From positions 99,625,132 to 99,689,131 of the forward strand of contig NC_134397.1 of NCBI RefSeq assembly GCF_050003625.1: a DNA stretch of 64,000 bases, read 5' to 3'. Both the position numbers and the translations under genes were made by a program. This document shows, one piece after another, positions 36,046 to 47,700 of this stretch (its first letter is position 1; every line of letters begins with the position of its first letter). The notes under the pieces were generated by a model that worked only from the letters and a program-made list of their open reading frames with translations, was not told where the DNA came from and did no database searches. Origin of the DNA: Haematobia irritans (lineage: Eukaryota > Arthropoda > Insecta > Diptera > Muscidae).

Positions 36046-37113
36046 TAATTAATAGTTATTTGACACCAACATTATGGAGGAAATGGAATTATACATGTAA
36101 AAATGTTTAAGATATTTAAAGTTGTATTCATAGTTTTATTTATTAATACGTTTAATAAGATAATTACATTTTGATTGGTATTATATTATTATTTTTATAT
36201 ATTATTAATGTTATTTTTAAGATTATTATATTTGTTAACGAAAAAAATAATAAAATTTACAAAATCTCTAGAAATTTAGTATTGACTTTCAGTTAGAACT
36301 AGGATTGACTTTCATACAAATTGTGGTTTGAAAGTATTCGCAACAATGCTAATTTTTTATTTTTATCACATTGAAAACTGTTTGAGAAATTATTGAGTAG
36401 CGATGCATTTCAATTTGAGGATTACAATTGAGAAATTATTGCTATTGTGTTGAATTTTACTGTTGAGGGTAATGTCTGTTTTTTGTTGAGAACGCGATTT
36501 TCTCAACAATTTCTCAACTTGAATATTACCCTAATCCTTTGAAAAAATGTTTGAAAAATTATTGAATTTTAGTATTTTTCAAACGTTTGTGTTTATTGGG
36601 TTGGGATAGATTGTAATGCACTTTACAGATTATCAGTTATTCCGGACGGAATGTCGGTGTTTGTAAAGAATCTTACAGAGTGTCGGATCGATACGACTTG
36701 TCGGCGATGACTAAATAATCGGTAAATGTGTTATCGATCCCATAAACATGCAGCAGTATCGATTATGCCTTCGGACCATAGACCAAGGAAGGTATAGACA
36801 TCTCAAGTGAATTCACCATGGTTTTGTTTATTTGCAGAGCGCAGTCATTCCACTCAATTGCGCAGTCAAGTGACTCAATTTCTTTTTGGAAAACGAGAAT
36901 TACCGTACAAATCAGCCAATTTGCATTACAAAAAAGGTGTGAATGGATAAAATTTTATAAGCTTTTACAATATTTTGTGTTTCATCAAGAGAACAAAGGA
37001 AAGAAAACAAAAATAAAGCCAAATTAAAAAATCACTCAATTGCAGACGAAAAAGAGCCCTCTACGGTGTGCAGACAAACTACAGCTCTGTGAATTCATTT
37101 GAGATGTCTTATA

Positions 37114-38047
37114 AAGGGTGATTCTTTTGAGGTTAGGATTTTCATGCATTAGTATTTGACAGATCACGTGGGATTTCAGACATGGTGTCAAAGAGAAAGA
37201 TGCTCAGTATGCTTTGACATTTCATCATGAATAGACTTACTAACGAGCCACAACGTCGAATTTTCAGTGAATGGGCCCTAGAAAAGTTGGCAGAAAATCC
37301 GCTTTTTTATCGACAAATTTTGTTCAGCGATGAGGCTCATTTCTGGTTGAATGGCTACGTAAATAAGCAAAATTGCCGCATTTGGAGTGAAGAGCAACCA
37401 GAAGCCGTTCAAGAACTGCCCATGCATCCCGAAAAATGCACTGTTTGGTGTGGTTTGTACGCTGGTGGAATCATTGGACCGTATTTTTTCAAAGATGCTG
37501 TTGGACGCAACGTTACGGTGAATGGCGATCGCTATCGTTCGATGCTAACAAACTTTTTGTTGCCAAAAATGGAAGAACTGAACTTGGTTGACATGTGGTT
37601 TCAACAAGATGGCGCTACATGCCACACAGCTCGCGATTCTATGGCCATTTTGAGGGAAAACTTCGGAGAACAATTCATCTCAAGAAATGGACCGGTAAGT
37701 TGGCCACCAAGATCATGCGATTTGACGCCTTTAGACTATTTTTTGTGGGGCTACGTCAAGTCTAAAGTCTACAGAAATAAGCCAGCAACTATTCCAGCTT
37801 TGGAAGACAACATTTCCGAAGAAATTCGGGCTATTCCGGCCGAAATGCTCGAAAAAGTTGCCCAAAATTGGACTTTCCGAATGGACCACCTAAGACGCAG
37901 CCGCGGTCAACATTTAAATGAAATTATCTTCAAAAAGTAAATGTCATGGACCAATCTAACGTTTCAAATAAAGAACCGATGAGATTTTGCAAATTTTATG
38001 CGTTTTTTTTTTTTAAAAAGTTATCAAGCTCTTAACAAATCACCATT
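37114..38047 (+). mobile_element. Mariner-like element copy 2 (DD41D), internally deleted
   Basis: Ends AAGGGTGATT on the left and, complemented, AATGGTGATT on the right; TA at 37112-37113 and 38048-38049. Inserted in MITE-P copy 2. Shares nearly all sequence with copy 1 except the deleted N-terminal part, where the breakpoints differ. Confidence 0.93.
37227..37940 (+). pseudogene. DD41D mariner transposase, helix-turn-helix region deleted (copy 2)
   Basis: 237 residues. It starts MNRLTNE, the beginning of the transposase, and jumps directly to PQRRIFSEWALEKLAENPLF, just before the first catalytic Asp, so nearly the whole DNA-binding domain is missing. The DD41D triad is intact (LFSDEAHF, WFQQDGATCHTA, CDLTPLDYF), and the reading frame is open from ATG to stop. 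A catalytic domain without DNA-binding domain is unlikely to move DNA. Confidence 0.9.
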
Positions 38048-38402
38048 TATTTAATTGGTCTATGTTCGGACTTAACTTATAAATTGCACAATATATGGGA
38101 TATGTTCGACACGAGTACTGTCGTCCGGAATAACTGATAATATAAAGCGCATAATGCGCTTTACAGACTATCAGTTATTCCGGACGACAGTGCTCGTGTC
38201 GAACGTATCCTATATATTGTTACCAATTTTAAGTTAGGTCCGAATGCATAATCGAGACAGCTGCATGTTTATGGGATCGATAACACATTTACCGATTATT
38301 TAGTCATCGCCGACATGTCGTATCGATCCGACACATTGTAAGATTCTTTACAAACACCGACATTCCGTCCGGAATAACTGATAGTCTGTAAAGCGTATAA
38401 AG

Positions 38403-38547
38403 CACATGATGTGTTCAAAAGCAATGTCTGTCAGTGCCATCTACAGTTTCGGTATTTAATTTCTCAAAAATCGAGAGCACTTTTCGTTTGTATTGTTCTT
38501 CTAATAATTCTTCTGGTAATAGTCTTTCTTGGTGTGGTTTAATTTTT
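38403..38547 (+). promoter_or_regulatory. mRpL37 upstream region / probable promoter and 5' UTR
   Basis: Only about 145 bp separate the FB-A end from the ATG. A TCAGTG initiator-like word is at 38431-38436. No TATA box is obvious. The adjacent FB-A arm carries ATCGATA-type words (near 38276 and 38317) similar to the Drosophila DRE site common at housekeeping promoters; use here is inference. Confidence 0.35.
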
Positions 38548-38726
38548 ATGATGAGGTTTTCTCCGCGTCTATATGCTCAGCATTTGGGATGGACTTTTAA
38601 GAAGCACTGGCAAATACAAGGTAAGCGTGTTCCAAGCGATAACGGAGCTTTGAAGGAACTGCAGAAGGCCGGAATTTTGGTTAAGGATCCGTCGCAAATT
38701 GTAAAACCTCAAATTGAAAGAGAGAT
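38548..38726 (+). CDS. mRpL37: mRpL37 exon 1
   Basis: Two adjacent ATGs (38548, 38551); either could start. Ends in phase 2 at a GTAAGT donor. Encodes about 60 residues with RLYAQHLGWTFKKHWQIQGK. Confidence 0.85.
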
Positions 38727-41700
38727 GTAAGTTATGAAACACTAACACGCTAATTCAGGAGTACGTTTTTGTTTCACAATTAAATTCAAAACATGAATAA
38801 GAATATTCTTATATTTGGAAAATTCATTAAAGTCGGAAGAGAAAAGACCCACATTTTGAACTTTCTTATTTTGTAAGGATCGAAGCCTGAAATGTTTGAC
38901 TTTCATTATAAAACGACATTCTCCATTTCTGGTAAAGAGTAGGCCGGTACTAAGTTTGTGTTTCAAATTTGTTACGGCTACCTTTCTATATTTTAAAGTA
39001 TGCAATTTTTTCAATTGATGCTTTGAAATAATCCCCACAAATAATTTGAGCTTTAATTATTATTTTGTACTTTTGATTTTAATTACCACTAGTGAAACAT
39101 GAACTTACTACTGGGCTTTAGCAACTACATTGTCGTTTTCCTTGCAATTTAATCAGATACTTTATTGTCGTTAGCTATGACGTTCCATGCAATAATGATC
39201 ATGTTGAAAACGATGCAACTAATATACACTTGGGCAAATATAATGGATATGTTTATGCTGACGAAAATGTTTTACTGGAAGGAATGCCGCAAGCACAGGT
39301 TCTTACCAAATCAATACTAGTTAAGGGCTTGCCGGAAAAATGGTTGGAATTATTGGATAGTATTTCAATTCCCAGTGGTATCGAGCATCTTATTCCGCGA
39401 GTGGTCTTAGCATCATATTTATTCGATGCTGAGCAAGAAAAACTGCCGAAAGTAAAACTGTCTGAGCGACCGGGATATAACCTTCCTAGAGAATATGGAA
39501 TATGTCAATATCGACGAAAGTAAGTATATATGATGGTTGCTTAGATAAACACAGATAAATCATCCAATTTAGCTAAAAAAGTAATATTCCCCAAGCAAAG
39601 CTATATCATCAACAGAAAATTTTGAGTATTGGCAAAAAGAATTCATCTACATATAAAATACAATTGGACACTACTTTTGTTCCGTTTATAGGAGTCTCAT
39701 ATTCCTTCATTTGTTTAATTGAAGTTTAAAATGTTCTACTGTAAACGGAATATACAACGATATTGGCTTTGAGGAGAACTATAGGCCGCTCTCACCGAAT
39801 TCAATAATAATTTACAGGCAGAGATAATGGATATGGATAATATTAATTTTAATTTTTCTTCTGTTTTTAATTCTACTAGCAGCATGTAGAACAAATATGA
39901 GGACCTACCTCAATTACTTCAAGAGCTGTAAGAGTTTATTTTGAAAACATGATTCTTGAATCGGGACCAAATGACCTTACGAAAATAAACGCTATTTGGC
40001 CTATAATATCCATATGTCCATTTACTAGACACATACAGTAGAAAAGTGGTCTCAAAATTTAGTATATTTCGTTTATTGTTAAAGAAGTTCATAAAAATGC
40101 ATTTTAGTGCTCACCAATATGTCCTAAGTGGACATCGGTAGTCAAAGGGTTAATCACATGTTATGGATATGGAAAATATTAATCACATGAGGGTCATGAT
40201 AACAAAACTGAAAATATGAATTGCATATTTCGAAATATCTGTAATGTCATCACCATTGAACTGCACTTCGCATTTTCAAAGACATATCTTTGAAATACAC
40301 TTCACATTTAGTTCGTAAATAAACCTAATTTTAATATAATCAGAAAATGCAAACAATAGATTTTGCGGTTCGCGCAGTAATATGTTCGTATTCGTCAAGG
40401 AATACGGAGAACAGAAACAAAGTTTAAAATTCACAACATGTGATAGGGTCGATCGGGTAATATATTGATTTACTAAACCTACCATCGTTTTTCGGGCAAT
40501 AACTCTAGATCTCTTACCAAAGAGACCCAAGGCACAATATTGTGGCCATTGTTGCGCATTATGTGTATTAACGGTATTTATAGTTCTATTTATGTGGAAA
40601 ATTGTAAAAAAATCAATATATATAGACATTTTTCTCAGTGGAACTTCGCTCCAAATTTTTGGTGTAATCTACTAAGAAATTGCTTTACATGTTCCGATAT
40701 ACGGAATCGCAAATCGCAAGAATTTATTTTTTTTTTGCAACGAAAAAATAGAGTTACTCTTGGACTTCAAACCAATTTTAATTCTAACTTCTAATTAAAA
40801 AGAACTATATTACCAAGATTTAAGTTTATAAGTTTCAGGGTTAAGAAATTATGGTCAAAGGAAAATTTTGCGATTTGCGATTCCGAATTTCGGAACATAG
40901 GGGATATCCCCATGTTGAGCGCTCTCTTTTGCATCAAAAGAGAGAGCTCATTGTTATAATTGTATCTGTTTTATTCATAATAACCGTATTACATCTTTAA
41001 TAAATTTATCCGTAGTCGTTTGATGTTAAACAAATTTCTAATGGAATGTGAGAAACTAGCAACACTATCTTATACATCAAGACGCCGGCTACTTGATGAT
41101 GTTCGCGTCAACGTGCTTGTACCTAAAGATGAAGACCTAATTCAACTAAATATAAAAGCGCTTAAAATGATAACCGCAAAGCAACCAATTGAACCAATCA
41201 AAGGAAAATTCGAATCAGATATACCGAATATGTATCCAATAAAATGCACCATATCTCTACCTCATAGAAATATATGTGACAAAGAAACACAATTTCGTGA
41301 GTAAAAATTCTATACATATATAGTATAACTGATTTGAACTAAATTATTTCAGCTTTTAATAGTAAAATGAAATGCCTTTATCCACACACCATTGTCTCAT
41401 TCTTTGATCATGAAAAAGTGCGGAATTTACATGGATCTCGAGTAAACAATTCTCAGTTTAAAAGTCGTACTTTATTGAGTGCATTCGCTGTTGCCGTATC
41501 TAGGGCGAAGCAGGTGTATGGGGTACGTATTCAATAAGTTTATATATAAGGCTAAGATGTTCTCATTTACCTCTGAATTTATTATGTGAAACAAATGGTT
41601 AGAATAGTTTTCATACGTACGGCACGTTTACTATTTACTGTAGATATAGCCGAAGAATTCTTAGAGTAAATATAATGTTATGCAATGAAATGAGGATTTT

Positions 41701-44700
41701 TATCTTTCACAAATTTTAGGGCAACTAGAGTGGCGTGCAGAAATGAGTACAGTTGCTTTTCTCGCCCTTTCTTCGATATTAAGCTTAAAGTTCAGCTTCC
41801 TGTGCAAAATAACGCCAAGGTATTTTGCACAGTCACCAAAGGGAATTTCAATACCCCCTAAGGAAATGGGCCTACCCGTGGGAGTTTTGCGATCTTTGCA
41901 GTACATGACTAGTTCGGTCTTTGCAGGATTTACCCCAAGACCATTGTCTTGGGGTAAATCCTGCTAGAGCCACATCATCTGCGTATGCCACCACTTTTAT
42001 CCTTTCTTTTTCTAGGGTAACTAGAAGGTTATTTATAGCAACATTCCAAAGAAGAAGTGATAGAACTCCTCCTTGGGGAGTGCCTCTGTTCACATACCTT
42101 TGTATGTTTGCTTGTCCTAGTGTGGCTGAAATACGTGTCTTCATTAGAAGTTCGTCTAATAGCCTAAGTATACATGGATCAACATTCAGAGTTGTCAGTC
42201 CATTTAATATCGAGCTCGGCTGGACATTATTGAACGTCCCTTCGATGTCTAGAAACGCCACGATTGTGTATTCTTTGACAGATAGTGAGCTTTCAATAAA
42301 GCTGACTAGTTCATGTAATGCGGCTCAGTAGATCTGCCCTTCGAGTATACATGCTGTCGTTTCGAGAACAAACTTGAATCGATGCTAGTTCTAAGATAAA
42401 TATCTATCATCCTCTCCAGAGTCTTAAGTAGGAATGAGGATAAGCTGATTGGTCGGAAATCCTTCACCCTCGAGTGAGAGGCTTTTCCCGCTTTAGGTAT
42501 GAAAACTACTTTTGTTTCCCTCCACTTACCTGGGATATATGATAAGTTGATACATCCTTTATATATCGCCGACAACCAGGGGATAATTTTGTCAGTTACT
42601 GCTTTAATCCGCCGGAGTAATTCCATCGGGTCCGGGGGATTTGAATGGTCCAAAGCTATTTAGCGCCCATCTTATTCTAGTTTCCGATACAATTTCCTCG
42701 ACAGGAAACGACCGCTGAGCAACTGTGGCACCGCCAGTACATGGTTCAACCGTCTGATTTCCAGGAAAATTTGTGGCCAATAGTACCTCCAGCGTCTCCT
42801 CATTGGACGTTGTCCAATTGCCCTCCGATGTTTTAATGAAACCTGGAGCGGAGTTTGTGGATGCTAGAACCTTCCGTAGTCTGGAAGCCTCGGATGTATT
42901 CTCAATACTGCTGCAGTAATCATTCCAAGAGTTATGCTGAGCCTTTCTCAGTTCTCGCTTGTATACTCTCAGATTCTTCTTGTAAGCGTCCCAGTCCTCA
43001 GGGGCTCTGGTAGACTTTGCCTTGTTAAAGAGCTTCCTGCAGGATTTCCTCATATTACTTAATTCCGTAGACCACCATGGTGGTCGACTTTTCCCCCTTG
43101 GCTTCCCTCTAGGTCATGCAGCTTTCAGTGAGATGTTGAAGGCCTTAGTAATCCGCTCCACTGCGTGTTCGATATCTTGCACATTTTTCATATTTGTCTG
43201 TTATTTCCGGTATCATCATATTGAACGATTCCCTATACCTATTCCAGTCAGCTTTCCTAACATTTGGCGGAAATATGGTCTTGGTGATATGAACATCAAA
43301 TTAGCGATGATCTGAGAAGCTGTGTTCATTTAAAACCTGCCACTCAGATATCATTTCATTCAGTTCTTGCCAAGGTGATGTCCAAAACCTCTTGCCTGTT
43401 TTTAGTGACAAAGGTTGGGGCATCTCCCTTGTTGCAAACTACCAGGCTAGTACGCAAAATAGACTCTATTAGCGACTCTCCCCTTGCATTAGTATCACTA
43501 CTTCCCCATATAATATGATGTGCATTCGCATCGCATCCCATAATGAGTTTCGTCTTTGTTTTCAGTGACTCCTCCACTAAGGTCTTAACCGCACATGGAG
43601 GCATCTCCCTGTCATGTCCCATGTAGACCGAAGATACCCAATATTTGCATTTGGCTATTTCTAAACTGGCAACGACAGTGTCTGTATTGCACATTGAAGG
43701 AAGCAGAAACAAGTTGAGCTCGTTTTTAGCAATTATGCAGGCTCGATTTACATCATTACCACTATACTGCAATAGTTTGAACCCCGGAGTACTTAATTCA
43801 CATATTTTGTTTCTATAAACATATGGTTCTTGAATAAGAACTATATCTATGTCCCCTTTCACCAGGAGAACTTTTAAGGCAGCACATGCAGCCTTACAAT
43901 AGGGCTGTTTTCTTTTTGCACTGGATGCAACATTTGTATGGGCTATCCAGAACATCGTTGCACTGGTGTTCTATCCAGAACATATCATCAGTGCAAGTCG
44001 CGCCGATATTGCCAGATTGTATTTGGATAAAGTGACGCTTCTTCGATTCACAATAGCAATTTATTGTGACTATTTTATCGAAAAACATGAAATTCAAAGT
44101 GATACAGTGTCATAAATAATCGCAGCAGTAAATATTTATTACTAATTGACGCATTTGATACATTAAAAATGCATGATTTCACTTATATTCTGTGATTGTT
44201 TTTAAACAGCTGATGACAGTGTTGCATATTTTTGGAGATGTCCTGGATAAACGAGTACTCTGTTTTCTTTTAGTCCTTAACGGCTTAGCATATCCAGTGC
44301 TAAAAGAAAACAGCCCTAATGATGAAGATCTATCTGGAGGATCCGTAGGACCATCGAGATTTTCAACAACCGTCACATCAGCCGGTTCAATCGAGTCATC
44401 AAGAATGTCCTCTTCAGAGATCTCGGTGACTCTCGCAATAACTATAAGTTCAACTTTGGTGAGTTCTGAGGCAATAGAAACCTCCTCTCGCATACGGTGT
44501 CTATCCATGTCTTCAACTTTGGTATCTCCCTCGACTTCGCAAGAGGACCCGCTTACTTCTGATTCAGACAGAGGCTTGTCCATTTCTGAATCCTTTAGCT
44601 GATCGTTTTTATATACCTTCATTTGGATATAATGAAAGCCATAACATACACGTCCCTGGGACTTTGCTAGATGTGGCAAAGACTGAGTGTTCAATATAAA

Positions 44701-47700
44701 CACTGCATGCCGTCTTGGTCCATCCACTTCATCCAAACGGCCAACCTTCCAATCAGCTGTTGGAAGATCTGGATTGCATCGTTTCAGTCTATTTAAAATA
44801 GATTCAGGGTCAGAAGGGTTTGCAGGTATCCACGCATGTGCTCTAGGTCTAGCCGGTATGGTCTGGACCGGGAAACTTTTCCAGCACCTGTGAGTAGACG
44901 ACAGACAGAGCATTCTCAATTTCCCCCCATTTTTGCTTTGGAACCATACCGTCCAATGCACCTTTATTAATTATAGCCATCACAAGGCTGTCTTTAGCAA
45001 CTGAGGCAAACGATCTTTGATCCCTTTTGGAGGATGGCAGCTCATCCGGTGATCGTTCCCTTTTTCCAGCCTCAAGAATTCCTTGAGCCCATTTTAAGGA
45101 ATCGCTTTGTTTAGCCGACAGCGTGCTTGGGTCGACTGATCCTAACTTCTTTAGGACAAACAAAGCATTTCTGCGTTCCTTGAATCTCTTTCGTGAGGGA
45201 TTACCTCCTTTTGATGTCGTCACCTTGGAATAGGTTCGACTTACCAAAGTGTCACCGACAGTCGACCCGTCTACAGGTCGACTAATTGGGCCTAACTCTT
45301 GGTCATTGCCCAAATTTATAACTCCAGTCGATACCCGTCCACTGGGCCCTGAAGTTAGCAACACAGTGGATGACTTTGAATTTCGCTGCATGGTGGCTTA
45401 ATATCCCACCACACTTGAAATTCTTAGTATGTACCTATTACGATGAGTTTATCCGCTATTAAAAAACACGTCCGTTCCGTTCGACGGTTGAGGACTTACT
45501 CAGCTATATCTACATCTGAACCGATTTCGATGAAATTTTGCACATACAGTTAGCACTATAGAGGACTGGATCTAGCCAACTTTGAGTAAGGTCAGTTAAT
45601 AAATAAGGGCTTTATAGCCAAATTTAGAAAAATCGGGCGGTACATATAGTTGGGAGCTATAGCTAAATCTGAACCGATTCGATGATTTTTTGCACATATT
45701 GTAAGTACTATAGAAGATTATAGTAAGCCAAGTTTGAGTAAGATCGGTTGATAAATAAGGGTGTTATGGCCAAATTTGAGAAAATCGGGCTATACACATA
45801 TATGGGAGCTATATATAAGTCTGAACCGATTTCGAAATTTTGCACATATGGTTAGTGCTATAGAAGATTTAATTTAGCCAAATTTGAGTACTATCGGTTG
45901 CTAAATAAGGGTTTTTTTCTGTAAAAAGCGCAACCTGACCCCATTTGTCGAAACCGGGCGATACATGTATATGGTAGCTATATCTAAATTTGATCCGATT
46001 TCTTCCAAATTCAATAGCGTTCGTCCTTGTGCCCAAAAAACACCCTGTACCAAATTTCATCAAAATCGGTTAATAATTGCGACCGGAATCCTGAGAACAA
46101 CAAATACATGGACAGACGGACGGACACCAAGCGCTAGATCGACTCAGGCGGTGATTCTGAGTCCATCGGTTTATATTTTATGGGGTCTAAAATCAATATT
46201 TCTGGTAGGTACATTTTTTGGCAGATCAATGTTATTATACCCTGACCACTATGTGGTTTAGGGTATAAAAATAAAGGGTTATGGACCAAGTACTAGAAAA
46301 CGTTCCGACACCGGTATAGAAAAATTGAGTACATGCGAGTTTTTTGTTGTTTATTTATCTCTCTGAATTCTTTACTTTTTGTTTTGAATTTTTTGTTGTT
46401 GTATTTAGAATTGAAGAAGGAATAAAGGAAAAATAAAATTATTTTGAGTTTCTTTATTACTGCTTATTCTATTCGTTTAGAAATAAAAAAATAATTATGT
46501 AGCTTTGTACTCGTGCAAAAAGGCAATAGGAAAAAAGTGGGGACTAAAACCAAAAATTGTGCATTGGCTATACACGGCAGTGGTTAGACCTATAATGCTA
46601 TATGGTGTTGTAGTCTGGTGGCCGGCACTTCAGAAACCGACTTGTTTAGATAAAGTTCAGCGTATGGCGAGCTTATGTATCTCAGGCGCATTTAGTAAGA
46701 CCGGAACAGACTCCCTTAATGTCATGATGCATCTATTGCCTTTAGACATTTAGGCCAAACAGTCAGCTGCAAACACGGCTGTGCGGTTGCGCGAGCTATC
46801 GCTGTGGTCGGAAAAAAGTTAGGTCACAGTTCGGTCCTCAAACTAATGCCAGATGTGCCTAACGTAGTGGATTACACTTTGGCGAGTCCACTTTTCGACA
46901 AAAAGTTTGAGATTCTAATCCCCAACAGTGAAGCGTGGTGCACACAGACCCCGGGGAATAAAGAATATATAGATTTCTACACTGATGGCTCCAAATTGGA
47001 AGGGCAAGTGGGTTTCGGCGTATATTCTAATGATCTGGAACTTCGAATATCGAAAAGATTACCTAATCACTGTAGTGTTTTTCGGGGTGAAATATTAGCA
47101 ATAAGAGAGGTGGCGAATTGGCTGAGAAGTAATGTTCCAAAAAATGTGGGCATTTATATATACTCAGACAGTCAACCTGCAATAAAATCCTTGGACTCTG
47201 TGTTCCTCAACTCGAAAACGGCCATCGACTGCCGCAAATCTCTCAATGAGATGGCTGAGCAGTACAATATTCACCTAATATGGGTGCCTGGTCATAGAAA
47301 CATGCCGGGGAACTGCGAAGCGGACGAGTTGGCAAGGCTAGGGACTACCTTACATATTCCAGGGGAACTAGAATTTGTTGGTATCCCCTAGCTACCTGCA
47401 AGCTCATACTGCGTGAGAAGGCTGTTATGATGGCAAATGTTCGATGGGAGAATTGCAAGGGTTGTAACGACACCAAGCAAATATGGCCCCATTTCAACTT
47501 AAACCGCACACTAGATATGCTAATGTTCTCGAGACGTCAGAAAACGGAAAACGTTAACTTAAGCAGTCTGCTAATGTTTTTGGAACAATCTGGTTGGTTC
47601 AGCGAAGAAAAATAATCGAGAAGGTTCAGCGGTTAAAACTAGAAGTGCCCATATTTAATAGGTACTTTTAGTTAATGTGGTATCACAATGGACTGAATAG

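Larger units (their letters stand above)
15583..36600. mobile_element. FB-B foldback element copy 2, split by LTR-C
   Basis: Begins cccaataaacacagg head to head with the end of copy 1 and ends aaacgtttgtgtttattggg at 36600. The part left of LTR-C (15583-16683) is a diverged arm plus the start of the other arm. The part right of it (36046-36600) continues the arm (gacaccaac... to tcaacaatttctcaacttga). LTR-C is flanked by TAAT on both sides, and removing it joins the two parts. The arms are clearly more diverged than in copies 1 and 3, so this copy is older or belongs to a subfamily. Confidence 0.8.
36777..38064. mobile_element. MITE-P copy 2, split by mariner copy 2, 7-bp duplication TTCGGAC
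   Basis: Starts CATAGACCAAGG and ends AATTGGTCTATG, flanked by TTCGGAC at 36770-36776 and 38065-38071. The related FB-A sequence at 13262 has a single TTCGGAC, an empty-site check. MITE sequence proper is 36777-37113 and 38050-38064; the rest is mariner. Opposite orientation to 21159-21508. Confidence 0.9.
36601..38402. repeat. FB-A foldback element, second part, split by MITE-P
   Basis: 36601-36776 and 38065-38402 are one palindromic unit once MITE-P copy 2 is removed. The centre is at about 38154 (aaagcgcataatgcgcttt) and the arms of about 265 bp run through ttcggacttaactt, tgttcgacacgag, the ATCGATAACAC region and acattccgtccgg. The innermost 88 bp of each arm pair almost fully. The right end lies only about 145 bp upstream of the mRpL37 ATG. 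Confidence 0.85.
41748..45495 (-). mobile_element. LINE-A copy 3, 5' part, inverted segment
   Basis: 5' UTR, ORF1 and ORF2 through the end of the RT on the minus strand, then an abrupt stop at gcaactgta, where 46499 on the + strand continues the same LINE. A 417-bp MITE sits at the ORF1/ORF2 overlap. LINEs are normally truncated at the 5' end, so a missing 3' end here points to rearrangement. Confidence 0.9.

Noticed and set aside
13456..36600. Target duplication for FB-B copies 1 and 2
   Set aside because: Flanking FB-A sequence could not be matched into a clear duplication; about 16 bp of the expected repeat unit seem lost instead.
40276..40794. Overlapping ORFs in mRpL37 intron 2
   Set aside because: No family pattern; they lie in an intron bounded by phase-matched exons and partly overlap a MITE.
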